Of a stretch of 64,000 bases of DNA, positions 1-11,711 are shown in pieces. The first letter of the stretch is position 1; the number at the start of each line of letters is the position of its first letter. The notes beneath the pieces are model-generated. The model was given only the letters and a program-made list of their open reading frames with translations. It ran no database searches and was not told the origin of the DNA. Position numbers and translations under genes: made by a program. The DNA comes from Rhizopus arrhizus (taxonomy: Eukaryota; Mucoromycota; Mucoromycetes; Mucorales; Rhizopodaceae). Where the stretch lies: NCBI GenBank assembly GCA_024220505.1, contig JAKZZE010000018.1:248001-312000 (forward strand), read 5' to 3'.

Positions 1-801
1 GGCAATGATCCAATGATGGTAGCTGAATATGCAGATGAAATTTTTCATAACCTTCATTTGGCTGAGACAAACAATATGGCTGATGGTGATTATGCTACTC
101 ATACTCAGCATGAAATTACTTGGAATACACGTAGTATTCTTATCGATTGGGTTATTGAAACACATTATCTTTTTTCACTCTTGCCTGAGACTTTGTTTTT
201 AGCTGTCAATATCATTGATCGCTTCTTGTCTCAACGTACGGTTGCGTTGGGTAAACTTCAGTTGGTGGGTGCCACTGCTCTCTTTGTTGCTACCAAGTTT
301 GAAGAAATGTATTGCCCTGCATTAGAACAATTTCTTAGTACAGCAGGTGAATCAATTGATGAAGATGAACTGGTACGTGCCGAGTGCTTTATTCTTCAAG
401 TACTTGATTTTCGTTTGTGTTATGCGAATCCCATGAATTTTTTACGTCGTTTGCTTGCTGAAGATACCACTGCTGACGTTTATACACGTATCTTGTCTAA
501 ATATTTTATGGAGGTTTGTTATGTTGATCACCGTTTGATGAACGTCAGACCCTCTTTGATGGCCGCTGCTTCTCTTTGTCTTGCTAGGAAGATGCTTGGA
601 CAAGCGAAATGGACTTCTGATTTGGTCAAGTTATCCGGATATACAATTAATGATATCAAACCTGTGGTCGAAATCATTCTAGATTATTTATCACAGCCCG
701 TGACGCATGAGGCTTTCTTTAAAAAATGGACATCAAAGAGATTATCCAAAGCAAGTATCTTTGTGCGTGATTGGATCAATCGTTATTACATTGGACAGTA
801 G
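1..801 (+). CDS. B-type (G2/mitotic) cyclin, 3' part only
   Basis: The reading frame is open from base 1, so the gene begins upstream and only about 266 C-terminal residues are present. The cyclin box is clear: VAEYADEIF, then TRSILIDWVIETH (a variant of the MRxILxDWL cyclin-box signature), LAVNIIDRFLS, LQLVGATALFVATKFEE and, in the second fold, RPSLMAAASLCLARKML. This layout is that of Clb/Cdc13-type mitotic cyclins, which activate CDK1 at G2/M. The N-terminal destruction box would lie outside the window. No intron is visible in this part. The next gene (SFT2) starts about 105 bases downstream on the same strand. Family assignment is secure; the exact paralogue is not. Confidence 0.9.
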   Translation, partial: GNDPMMVAEYADEIFHNLHLAETNNMADGDYATHTQHEITWNTRSILIDWVIETHYLFSLLPETLFLAVNIIDRFLSQRTVALGKLQLVGATALFVATKFEEMYCPALEQFLSTAGESIDEDELVRAECFILQVLDFRLCYANPMNFLRRLLAEDTTADVYTRILSKYFMEVCYVDHRLMNVRPSLMAAASLCLARKMLGQAKWTSDLVKLSGYTINDIKPVVEIILDYLSQPVTHEAFFKKWTSKRLSKASIFVRDWINRYYIGQ

Positions 802-907
802 CACGATGATCTTTATTGTTTGTATGCATTCTGTATAAGCAAAAAATAAAAAATAAATAAATTTGCATGTAAAAAAAAAAAGGCTTTTTCCTTTTCTTAA
901 CCAAATT

Positions 908-1799
908 ATGTCTCAAACTGAAAGTTCTTTTAAAAGTTCACTCCGTAACTTTCAATTGTCAAGAGGAAACACAATATCTTTACCAACAAATACCAATGCG
1001 TCAAAATCAGCATTTCAGTCTTTGCGTGAATCTGCTTCGAATACTTTTTCAAATGTATCAAGTACAGTTCAAGGTTATATACCTATTGGTACAAATATAG
1101 AAGAAGAGGAAGAAGAACCCTGGTATCAGTTGTCTCGATTGGAGGTTAGAAAAAGAACATGTCAGTTGTAACTGATTATAACGTTTGAATAGAGAGTGAT
1201 GGCATTTGCACTTTGCTTGGCATTGGGTATTGGCTGTTTTTGCTTGGTAAATACAAGTCATACAAAAAAAGGGCATCTTTTACTTATCTGTAACAGTCTT
1301 TTTTCTTTTTACCTTTATTCCTTGGAAAGTTTGCAGCTACATTTACACGTAAGCGAATGGATATGGATACGTATGTATACTGACATTCTTTATAAAAGTG
1401 GGTAGTGTTTTAATATTAGTGAGTGTGGCATTATTACGCGGTCCGTGGTCTCACATCAAACACATGATGTCAACCGAAAGACTGCCATTTACTGCGTCTT
1501 ATGTAGGTTCAATGGTATTGACTTTGTATGCTGCATTAGGTGTAAGTTCTCTATGTTATGTGTATACCGTAATTTTGATCCATGTATGTAATAGGCTCGT
1601 AATTTGATATTGATCATTATATTCTCAGCACTTCAAATTATCGCTTTAATTTGGTATAAAAAGAGATACATTCAAATAGGCTTATTTTAAACCTTTATAT
1701 ATTAGGTACGTTGGTTCTTATATTCCAGGAGGTGTAGCCACATTGAGATATGGTACTTCATATATTGGAAGGAGAGCTGCTTCTGTTTTACCCATTTAA
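908..1799 (+). CDS. SFT2: SFT2-like Golgi vesicle-transport membrane protein
   Basis: Six exons join in phase: 908-1144, 1193-1246, 1297-1348, 1399-1541, 1595-1653 and 1706-1799. The product has a soluble Ser/Thr/Asn-rich N-terminus, an acidic patch (EEEEEEPWYQLSRLE) and four hydrophobic segments: FALCLALGIGCFCL, SFFFLPLFLGKF, LILVSVALLRGP and the pair SMVLTLYAALG/LIIIFSALQIIALIWY. It ends YVGSYIPGGVATLRYG...RRAASVLPI. This is the SFT2/Got1-type pattern of a small tetraspan protein in retrograde endosome-to-Golgi fusion. An in-frame ATG at 863 would add 15 Lys/Phe-rich residues; 908 is preferred because the stretch between looks like a pyrimidine-rich leader. It converges with the next gene, with 86 bases between stop codons. 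Confidence 0.85.
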
Positions 1800-1885
1800 A
1801 AAAGTGCCTTTCTCCAATAACAGGAGCGGATTTTATTATTTCTAATTTCTATAAACAAAACTATGTACAAAACAATGAGCTGTTT

Positions 1886-4800
1886 TTAACGTTGAATGCG
1901 TCCTGGCTTTTGTTTTCGTATTGTAACATCACTTGATGTTTCGTCTTCAAACCTCTTTGCATGTCGTTTTTGTCGGTCAACTGGTGCATACATTTGCCAT
2001 TCTTCAACGAGACTTGTCTTAGTCTCTGGGTCTTGAATCCATTCTAATATTTCTTCTGCTGTCTTTCGTTCTTGAGGAGCCACTTTTAAGGTATACAGCA
2101 GCAATTGCTTACTCAGCTTTCCTGGCACCTCTCGTTCAAGTGCCTTTTCGATATTATAATCATCGCCCACAATATCCCTGAGGCTTCTAAGATCTGTCTC
2201 GAGGATACCATACCAGGGCTCAGTCTCTGAGAACATTTTCCAGATGATGGTCCCAATCGAATACATATCCTCTGCCAAGGGATTGATCAACCATTGTAAT
2301 TCTTGTGTGTCCACTCGGCTCCTGGGCATTGTCTGAATTGACCTATATAACCTGTAGCCGTGATCCGGTTTGGCACGCATCCAAGGTAACTGCTCACACC
2401 ACTCTACAAGTTCTTCTTTTGTTGTGGGCACAATATCACTACATTCAGTCTCGCCTGGCGGAAGCTGGATCCACCATCGACATACATCACTGGGAAAGAC
2501 AAAGGTCGATTTACCAAAATCAATCAAATATACCTCAGCCTTGCTACTCCCGTCTGGTAGCTTTTCTTCCGTCTCGTTCACCATGAAATTAACCTCGGAT
2601 AGATCCCGATGGGCGAGTCCATGATCATGGATGGTCTTCATACACTCGAGCAGCTGAATCACCAAATCCATCTTTTGGTGTGCCGTCAATCGATGGTGCG
2701 AGTGCGCGTGGGTGTACTGCTTAAGTGTCTTCTGGTACCTTTCCATTGAGAGTCCAATGATTTCACCTTTCTCTTCAATCACCTCTGTGATTTGTCCGAT
2801 GTGTGGCATATTTTTCAATTTTAAAAGACTTGCAATCTCTGTCACTCTTTGTGCTGTTGTCATTCTTCTGAAGGTCTGAACCACTTTGTTCTTGTTATCA
2901 CGTAGAAAATAAACTTGTTTAAAATAGCCTTCGGCATTAGGAGATGATTTGATGTCAAAATTATAGCTGCTTATATTTTCTACAGGCACAGATTTTTTTC
3001 TTGAATCTATAGAAATAGTTAGTTTATTAGTTCAGCTATTTATATGTCAACACTTACATTCTAGCAGCTCATGAAAAAGAAATTTGCTCCTGTTTTCATA
3101 CAGCTCCACTTGTTGGGTAATACTTAATTCTGGAGTGGGGTGTATTATTTTCTGATACGTATCTTTGGAAATAGGCAATGTCATCACTTTGTCCACTAGT
3201 TTATCGTCTGCTACGTTAACTTCTTTATCATTTTTCTCACTTGGCAAGCCCGTTATTGGTGGCTTTATTGCTGGCTCTGTAAATGCTTGTGTTTGAGATT
3301 GTACTGTAGGTTGCGCTAGTGGCTGTTCTGATGGTTGCGCTAGTGGATGCAACGGAGATTGAGCTTGCGATTGTCCTTTTGCCACATCCTCCTCTTGTTT
3401 TTGTATTATTTTTTCATCAGAGGGCGATATAGGCTGGCTATCCAACTTTGTTGCTATCGGAACATTTGCCACTACGTCTTGCTGGTTTTCAGGCTGTACT
3501 TTTTCTTTAGACAGTTGTTGAACTAATGCATGGGTCAAAGCATCTTCTAAACTATCATTAATGTTTTCTTGTTTCTTGGCGGACTTGTCTTGTCTTGACG
3601 CTGCTGCCAAGAGCTTATCGTAAACCGTGCTTTCTTGTTTGGGTGGGTATCGAATAGGGTATTGAGGCTGTTTCACCTCTTCCTTTGGCGGAAGGCGCTG
3701 GTTACTGCTCGTTGCTACCGGATGAGTTGGTAGCTGTTGTACTGCATGTTGGTCTGTTTTTGGCTGTCGCTCTGCGTATAGCCTTTGATCTACCTGTCGA
3801 CCTGTAGATGCATGTCGGTCAGCATAGGACTGTCGATCTGTGGATGGCTGCCGACCTGTGTACGACTGTCTCTCTGAAGAAAGTCGACGATCTGGATATG
3901 GCTGTCGATTAGTGTAAGGTCCATGATTTGTATGAGGCTGTCGTTCTATGTGAGAGCGGCGGTCAATGTAAGGTCGTTGATCAGCATAAGGTCGACGATC
4001 TAGTGATGGTTGTCGATTTTCATACGGCGGTCGACCTTCATGAGATCTCCTGTCTGCGTTTGATTGCTGCTCCGAGTATGGTTGTCGGTCTATGTGTGGC
4101 TGTTGGCCTGAGAATAGTTTGTGAATATTGGATGCTTGCTGACCCGTAGATGGCTGTTGACCTGAAAGCATTTTTTGAATAGCAAATATTTCCTGATCAG
4201 TAAGAGAGGAGTGACTGGCCTGTGCCTGTTGGCCAGCTTGTGTTTGCTGGTTTGTAAGTAGCTGTTGTTGTTTTGAAAATAGCTGTTGGATAGCTTGTAG
4301 TAACTGGGAATTGATTGGCTGTTGACTTACGAGTAACTGCTGAAGAGCATGCACAAGTTGTCCTGGTAATGGTTGCTGACTTGTGAGTAGCTTTTGAATA
4401 GAATGTAACAGTTGACCTGTGAGTGGATGTTCGCCTGTAACAGGTAGTGGTTGCTGCTGTCCTGCCTGTGGCTGTTGCTGATGAATGAATTGTTGCTGCC
4501 CTGCCTGTGGCTGTTGCTGGTGAATGAATTGTTGCTGTCCTGCCTGTGGTTGTGGATTAGTGAATACTGGTTGGCCTATCCGTGGTTGCTGATTGTTAAA
4601 CGGCTGCTGGCCCATTTGCAGTTGCTGATGAGTAAACTGCTGTAGTTGTTCCATGGATAGCTGTCGATTTATGAATGGCTGCTGGTCTGTATATGGAGCA
4701 CTGGTAGCAATAGAAGCCTTTGGCCCAGGAGTGTTTTGATCCACACAATTAATAAAAGTATTGACGTGCTTGGATGGTGATACAGTTGTGTTTTGAAAAG

Positions 4801-6629
4801 TAGAGGTACTAACAGGATTATAGAATGGAGCACCATGTGCATAGCTTGGAGGTGGTCTTACCAACGCTGCCCCATTGCTCCAAATATATTCAGCAGAAGG
4901 ATGGTTCCTAGGTGCTGGTGGACCTGGATAAAAATGATAAGGATTTCCAGTTCGGCTAGCGATGTGTGTTGAAGTGTGTAAATCCTGCGAACCTTGTTGC
5001 TGCTTTATAGGGGTATCTTGAGGAGTCTCGAATCGCCTCTTGGCATCTTTGGGTTGATCGCTGTCAGAAGACTTCCTTTTGGTGGGCAAACGAATCGTTA
5101 ATGGTGATGGATTGTCAGGTAACTGAGGATTTGTCTGGCGCTCTGGTGACTTATTTGACTTTGAAATGTGATCATTACTAGTTAAAGCGTTATCAAATGC
5201 TGGAGGCGAGTTATTTATAGTAACAGGTTTTTCTGAATGAGAAGATGGTGGTAGATCTTTTAGTATTGCTGAAGGAGGAAGAGGTATAGTTGATAACGAG
5301 TTATTCGTTTCTTTTTGATCATCGAAAGTAGGAGTAGTAGCAGATATCGCTTTACTGGGCTCATTATTTGTTATAGTAGTAGTGTTCTCATTAGAACCTT
5401 CGGGTATTATGCTGCTTACTGATGATGGTGTATGATTTGAGAGCGGTTCCAGAAGAGCTCTAGTAAACATTTTATAAAGCTCCAGATTACCTGTCCTTTT
5501 CGTATCTGTATCATTGACAGACATACGATAGGTTCTATAGTATCCACGTAAAAAGAGTCTATCAATCTCAGAGTTGACCACGGCTTGCACATTTTCCACG
5601 ATTCTGACAATATGGAACTTGGTCCATGCAGCAGGAGCATGGTCATATTTTTCAGTTTCCAGAGTCAGCTTTTCATCAAACAAGTGTACTTCGCTCATAG
5701 GCTCCACAATTGCTACTGTTGCAGAGAATTTAGACAAGCTATCCGGGCCAGAATTCAAAGGTTCGACTTGAACATTGAGAAGTATAACAATTGAGCCCTC
5801 TTGATCTTTTATTCCTTCTGCAAGTAATTCTGATGGTTTTGTAATGTAAAATCGAGGCAGTGGTAGTGTTTGATGTGGATTTTTGATTCGCTTAAAGAAG
5901 GAATGATTGAGATGATTGAACAAGCTGAATACATTACTATATCCTCTGATTTTTCTTGATGATACATTATCTTGTGGGATGGGTTGAATGAAATACAGAT
6001 TACTGGTTGAACATATATCGTGTTAGACCACTTTAACCCACCCCTTATTTTTTATTATTCATACCTTTTACGGTGTGGAGCGATTTCTCTGTACATAGGT
6101 AGCCGAAACATGCTGAACTTTTCTTCTGCAACTGGTTGAAAAAGCACTGTATCTTTATCTGCCATTGGAGTAGATAAGAATTTTGGTCTGTACATATATT
6201 ATCAGCATAAAATAATATCACTCCCAAAGCGTCCCCAATCACTTACTTTGCTCCACTAAACAGATAGGATTCCAGTGTAAGAAACCTATCCTTTAACGCC
6301 ACAGCCTGCTTATAAATCAAATCAAAATCGCGATGAAAAGTGGTTGCGTTTGTCCAAATAAGTTCAAGATCTTGACGAAAGTCTTGGTATGTTTTATATT
6401 TATTATTGAGCAAGTTTTCTTCCAAAGTTATAAAGTCCATAGGCTGCTTTATTTCTTGAAGGTACACGGTTGCTGTTTCTGGTACTGGCTCAATGAACTC
6501 GATACATTCAAAGCAAGACAATAGTTCGTCCAATATGAACATACACTGCCGAAAAGGCTTTATTTTCATCGACACGCCTTCTATATTTGTTGTGCAAAAA
6601 TTACCGAAATCCCCTCTTTTTAAAGTCAT
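1886..6629 (-). CDS. Bromodomain + Gln-rich region + C-terminal protein-kinase-like domain (predicted single gene)
   Basis: Four exons join in phase on the minus strand: 6629-6247, 6187-6065, about 5924-3051 and 3004-1886, giving roughly 1,500 residues. Exon 1 encodes a bromodomain (FIEPVPETATVYLQEI, PMDFITLEENL, YQDFRQDLELIWTNA). The long exon 3 has a folded-looking N-terminal part, then Pro/Ser/Thr-rich sequence and a Gln-rich repeat region (GQQQFIHQQQPQAGQ and many RQ-PYADR-like units). The last exon is a kinase-like domain with HRDLSEVNFM and LIDFGKS; the catalytic-loop Lys is Ser and no clear glycine loop or VAIK lysine is seen, so it may be atypical or inactive. The exon 3-4 intron has a perfect GTAAGT donor, CTAAC branch and ATAG acceptor. 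Exon 3 could instead start at 5936. Two separate genes remain possible but neither piece has its own ATG/stop there. Confidence 0.6.
4200..4660 (-). repeat. Gln-codon-rich low-complexity coding repeat
   Basis: Within the long third exon of the bromodomain/kinase gene, CAG/CAA-rich units encode repeated GQQQFIHQQQPQ-type blocks (4440-4550 on the plus strand shows at least two nearly identical 42-base units) followed by looser LLxSQQPL units. Such tracts vary in length between strains by replication slippage. Confidence 0.75.
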
Positions 6630-6851
6630 TATAAAAACTGTTGCCTGATCGTCAGAATGGGAAGTTGAGTTCCTTATTTTGCGTGTTTTTGAATGTGCGT
6701 GCGTGTGTTTTGAAGAGAAAAAAGACGCTTTTATTTTTTGAGATGCAGAAAATGTGAACACAGTAAAAGACAGTCACACTTCTTTTAAATTCATACTGTC
6801 CATCATCATTTAAGTTTTTTTTTTTCCCTTTTTTTCTGCATAATAATACCC
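6630..6851. promoter_or_regulatory. Short divergent promoter
   Basis: The 222 bases between the ATG of the bromodomain gene (6629, minus) and the ATG of the EI24-like gene (6852, plus) must hold both promoters. A long pyrimidine tract (6810-6838) lies directly upstream of the plus-strand start. No specific operator was recognised. Confidence 0.45.
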
Positions 6852-7766
6852 ATGATAAAACTAGATATATCAAAAGGAAGAGTAGAAGATATTCGCACAG
6901 CCCTCTATCCAGTTCGTGGCCTATTTCATCTTTTACATCATCCAGGAAAATATGCTGGTCCTATTTTGGTGTCTATACTTAAAGTGATTGCTACAAGTAC
7001 AGTTACTATTATTCCACTACTCAGATACGGCTACGGTCCCCAACAACACCTCTTGAGCAAAATATATCAACATATGCTCGAGCCAAAAACAAGCGCCTCT
7101 TTTGCTTCGGCCGTGGCCACTGCCACAGCGGCTGTTTTATGTTCAGTCGAAGTAGCCACACTGACTGTACAACTAGGTCTTTACTTTGTTGGATCAATAC
7201 AGGACCGCCTGTTTGACTCTATCTTACGCGAAAGAGGCGGATTACCGTCCTCTGAAAATACAGCTGGGATATCTGAAAAGGTAGGTGGTCCAGCTCACAA
7301 TACAGATGACTTGCGAGATCATGTCTTTCTTTCACCTCGAAGTGTTGCCATTGTCGCCGCTCAACTTGAGGATTCTTGGTCAAGTTTCCTTTTGAGACCT
7401 ACAATCTTTATTTTGACGCTACCTCTTAACATTGTACCCGTCATTGGTCCCGCTACGTTTATTGGTATCCAAGCTCTTTTTAGAACAGGTGAAGCACATA
7501 AACGGTACTTTAATCTCTATCACTGGTCCAAGGCTCAGATTCATCGAAGGATTGATGCCAGATTTTGGCAGTATTACCGATTTGGACTGATGGCTACTGT
7601 ACTTGAGATGATACCGTTTGCTGGTTATGTGTTCATGTATACTAACCAAATGGGGTAAGAAAAATACCTATCGAGTCTTTTTTTTTTCTAAAAAAATCTT
7701 CATAGTGCTGCTATGTGGGCTATGGATCTTCATGAGCAAAAATTATTAGAGCCTAAGAATGATTAA
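6852..7766 (+). CDS. EI24/RRT8/LDS-type multi-pass membrane protein
   Basis: Two exons, 6852-7654 and 7706-7766, joined by a GTAAGA...CATAG intron in phase 2, give 287 residues. The N-terminus holds YPVRGLFHLLHHPGKY, followed by hydrophobic segments (GPILVSILKVIATSTVTIIPLL; ASAVATATAAVLCSVEVATLTVQLGLYFVG) and a C-terminal half with PTIFILTLPLNIVPVIGPATFI and FGLMATVLEMIPFAGYVFMYTN. The last exon supplies GAAMWAMDLHEQ. The 'PLN..P.IG...' element is typical of the EI24/Rrt8/Lds (CysZ-like) membrane family, associated in yeast with lipid droplets and the spore wall. The family is fairly clear, the cellular role is not. It is transcribed away from the bromodomain gene. Confidence 0.6.
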
Positions 7767-8442
7767 AAAGCAAGCGCTTGAAATAAAAAAGATGTATTTT
7801 TATTAGGATATTTATTCATATTGTGTATATGTGTAGATGAACAAACTGATCGCTAGTAGGAAAATAAAAGAGATGGATTTGGGAAAAGATGAATAGAAAA
7901 ATGTGCAACTCCTGTTCACCCTTTTTTATTTATTTATTTATAAAAAGTAAATAAAATAAAGTTTAATATTACATTTGAGGATCTATTAAATGACGTTGTG
8001 TATTCTCCTTTTGTCTATTTTTTAGTAAAAAAAATAAGCTATATTAATTATTTTTAGTTACAAAGCTTTTTTAAATATTCTCTGTCAACATATCGTCATG
8101 TTTTTATTCAAATATTTAATCTTGCAAGCACTCAAACTTCAGAACGATTGAACTATGTAGTAATTGTAAAAGAAAACAATAAAAATAAAACGTGTACCTT
8201 TTTTTTTGAATCACAGGTTTTCTGCTATTGAAATATTCACTGCTCGGAGTTAGCATATTTGTATATTACGTCATCGATTTCGACAGAATTTATCCAGTAG
8301 AAAGAAAAAAAAAAAGACGCAACAGAATTCAGAAATAATAGGGAAATATACAATTTTTTTTTGTTGCTTTTTTTTTTCCTTTTTCTCTCTCTATCTCTTT
8401 TTTATACCTTTCTCTTCTTTTATTATTTTCAGAAAAAAGGAG
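7767..8442. other. Intergenic, AT-rich, pyrimidine tract before histidine kinase
   Basis: No gene is seen. The last 100 bases before the histidine-kinase ATG are a C/T-rich tract (8350-8425) as often found in fungal leaders. Confidence 0.5.
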
Positions 8443-10662
8443 ATGAGTTTATCAGACAGTGAAGAAATGAACAAGAAGAATATGAAAGAAGCCATCTTCC
8501 AGTCCACCTTTCCTTATTGTGGACTTCAGTTTTTGGATTGTCTTTCAAAAGAATTGGTCATTCAAGCTGAAGCTCATACTTGTGTACTCTTACAATTACT
8601 GACACCAGAAGAGTATAAACAGTTGTCAACTATTTATAGTCAAGTACAAGGAAAATATAATGTTATATCCCGAAACAATAGTGAACCAACAGTGAATGAT
8701 ATTGGAGATCATTTTTTATTGATTCGCTCTATTTATTCAACCAAGTTAGAAGAAAATAGCAACATGTAATATCTATTTATTAGCGTAAAATACTGTTATT
8801 TAATAATTATTATAGGAGACCGAATAGTATTATTCCATTATGTTCATTAGACATGTCATCACCTTATGTAAAGACATTATTGAATGAAAAGATGGTGACA
8901 CGTATAAATGATAGAATGGATGATGACATAATCTATCCAGGATTTGAACAATTTATTGGTATTCGATTGGAAAATGAAAAAAGCGAACAAAAAGTTTATT
9001 ATGCGTTATGAGTGATAATGATACAACAGAATTAGAAAATATTTTATACACAATTGAAAAGAGATGTGTGAATGAAATGAATCAATTAAGAAAAGAAGAG
9101 CAGTTGATGATTGCAAGAGATATTGCAGTGTTGGATGCAGAAAATAAATTAAAATTTTTAGCAGACATGAGTCATGAAATTAGGTACTTTTTTTTTTCTA
9201 TTTTTATATACGGCAGTTTTTATGTACTTATTATAAACATAGGACACCAATGAATGCAGTGATTGCTTTAACTGATTTATTATTACAAGAAAGAATCAAT
9301 TTTAATTATGAGCAAGTTGAGCATTTAGAATTAATTCAAACAAGTGGAAATCATATTCTTACTGTAATTATTTTGTTATTATTATTGTTATTATTTTAAT
9401 TAATAAGAGTAAATAGATTGTAAATGACATTTTGGATATTTCAAAGTTAAATCATGATCCAAAATTTAAATTGGAAAGTAGAAGATTTAGTGTAAGAAAG
9501 TGTTTAAAAGGTAAACTAGATCAAGTGTCAATCAACAGTTGTTTAAATACTAATACTATAATAGATACATTAAGCATGGCTAGACACCAAGCATCGATGA
9601 ATCAACAAAATAAATTTGTTCATGTATTAGAATGTCCGCCTGATAAAGATGATAATATTCCGCTACCACAACTTATACAACAATTAGAGAGTAATGGAAC
9701 AATAAAGCCATTTATGAATAAAAAGGGAAAGACAGTATTACCTATCATTTGGAGAGTTGATCCTGATGTACCTGATTATTTCCTAGGAGACACAATGAGA
9801 TTAACTCAAATCATTTTGAATTTATTATCCAATGCAGTCAAGGTTTGTATTTTTGTATTATTAAATAAGGTGACTAACTTAAGCATAGTTTACAAAAGAA
9901 GGTGGTATCTATGTACGTGTCAAAAGATCTTTACCTACCTCCCGTACTCCTCTTTCATCTCAACAACAACAACAACAACAACAGCAGAATTCAGTCGGAG
10001 AACAAAAATGTATGACATTCAAAGAGCGGTATGATGCAAAGATTGAGACTATTTGGACTCGTGCAATGCAAGAAAAAAAGGATGGAGGCAGTAGTAATAA
10101 ATCACCCAATGGAAGTAACCATCCTGATGAAGATGTGGATTACTTTAATGAAAGAACTGTTTTGGAAGCATCAGTCACAGATACTGGTATTGGTATACCA
10201 GCAGATAGATTACCTAAATTATTCAAGTCTTTCTCTCAAATTGATATTTCTACTGCAAGAAGATATGGTGGTACTGGGTTAGGTTTAGCTATTTCTAGTA
10301 CTTTGGTTAATAGAATGGGTGGTTGTGTCTGGGTTGAATCAGAAGAAGGTGTTGGAAGTCGATTTGCACTTACTCTACCAATGACAGTTGCACATAGAGG
10401 AAGACATTATAGTAGTGATAGTAATGCTACACCACACTATTTTATTAATTCACCTTCTTCACCTTCTTCAACTATTTCTGATAGTAGTAATAGTGTTCAC
10501 TCTGCTTTAGGAAATGATGTTGTATCCCCACTACCTTCTTCATCTTCTTATAACTACAACACTACCAGTTCACCTAATAGCAATAACAATAATATTACAA
10601 CCACTAATAATAATACTATTGCTGCTATTGCTTCTACCACCACTCCTCCTCCTACTACTACC

Positions 10663-10693
<31 letters not shown>

Positions 10694-11669
10694 TTCAATC
10701 AACAATCAATAATGTTACCACCAGTAATTTTTTTCCAAACCATGAACTACTTGCAACTACTACTTCACCTCTTTCTCATCTTCCTCATTCTCAACAACAA
10801 CAACAACAACAGCAGCAGCAACGCCCAACGTTACCTCGAACAGCAATACCAAATCAATTATTTAATAGTGACTTATTTAGACAACAACAAGATGAATCAC
10901 CTTATTCTCCAATGGCAGAAGATACTCAACCTTTAGATACCAATTTTGAAAGAAATACCACGAATCGAAAGATGTTTAATGATTTACTAGCACCAGCCAC
11001 AAAAAATTCTCGAGTCGTGATATCCAAGCAGCATTACAATCGAAAACCACAAGGAAATAAGGAAGAAAATTTAGCTAAATCACATCCATTAAGGATACTA
11101 CTTGCAGAAGATAATATATGTAGGTTCTCTAATATTTATAAACATTTAATAATAATTTTTTTTTCTAAATTATTATGGAAATAGTAAATCAAAAGATTGC
11201 TATTAGTATTTTAAAGAGACTAGGTTATATTGATGTGGCTATTGCTAATAATGGTAAAGAAGTATTAAATTTAATGAAAACAAGTGTATTTGACGTGATA
11301 TTTGTAAGTTACCGCTCTTTATTGTTATACAAGATGCTAACAAATCAATAGATGGATTTGTATATGCCAGAGATGGATGGATTAGAAGTGACTAGAGAAA
11401 TTATAAAGGAAAGAACAGGCCAACAAGAGCAACCTAATAATAATGAATATAAATTATTGAATTGTATTGATGTCTATATTATTGCATTAACAGCATCAGC
11501 ATCAAGAGAAGATAGACAAATATGTATTGATGCTGGTATGAACGATTTTATTAGTAAACCATTTACTATGGTTGAAATGAAATCTGCTCTTAAAACATGT
11601 GCAAATAATCGTAAAAAGAGAAGAAAATTAAGACAGCAAAAGGATGATCCAATGGTTGATATTGAGTAG
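8443..11669 (+). CDS. Hybrid histidine kinase with receiver domain (apparent frameshift near 9009)
   Basis: Exons deduced: 8443-8765, 8816-~9008, ~9011-9183, 9243-9363, 9417-9842, 9889-11119, 11185-11303 and 11352-11669. The N-terminal ~175 residues look like a sensor segment. Next come the phospho-acceptor H-box (SHEIRTPMN, split by an intron), the ATPase N-box (QIILNLLSNAVKF), G1 (DTGIGIP), F-box (FKSFSQID) and G2 (GGTGLGLAIS), then a long Asn/Thr/Ser/Gln linker, then a receiver domain (LAEDN, phospho-Asp in MDLYMPEMDG, and the conserved ALTA and KP). Such kinases feed the fungal HOG-type phosphorelay. In the second exon the frame meets TGA at 9009-9011 while the obvious continuation (SDNDTTELENIL) is in another frame; no splice pair fixes it. 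Stop codon is 42 bases from that of the convergent FUN30 gene. Confidence 0.85.
10560..10822 (+). repeat. Trinucleotide-repeat coding tracts (ACT, AAT, CAA)
   Basis: The linker between the kinase and receiver domains is encoded by short runs of ACT/ACC (Thr) near 10655-10692, AAT/AAC (Asn), and CAA/CAG (Gln) at about 10794-10820. These are in frame with the kinase and likely length-polymorphic. Confidence 0.8.
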
Positions 11670-11711
11670 TTCTTGGGCCTTTTATGTATATTTGTATATT
11701 TTCTTGTATAA

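Noticed and set aside
3928..4645. Plus-strand Leu-rich ORFs
   Set aside because: Antisense of Gln-rich repeats in the bromodomain/kinase gene.
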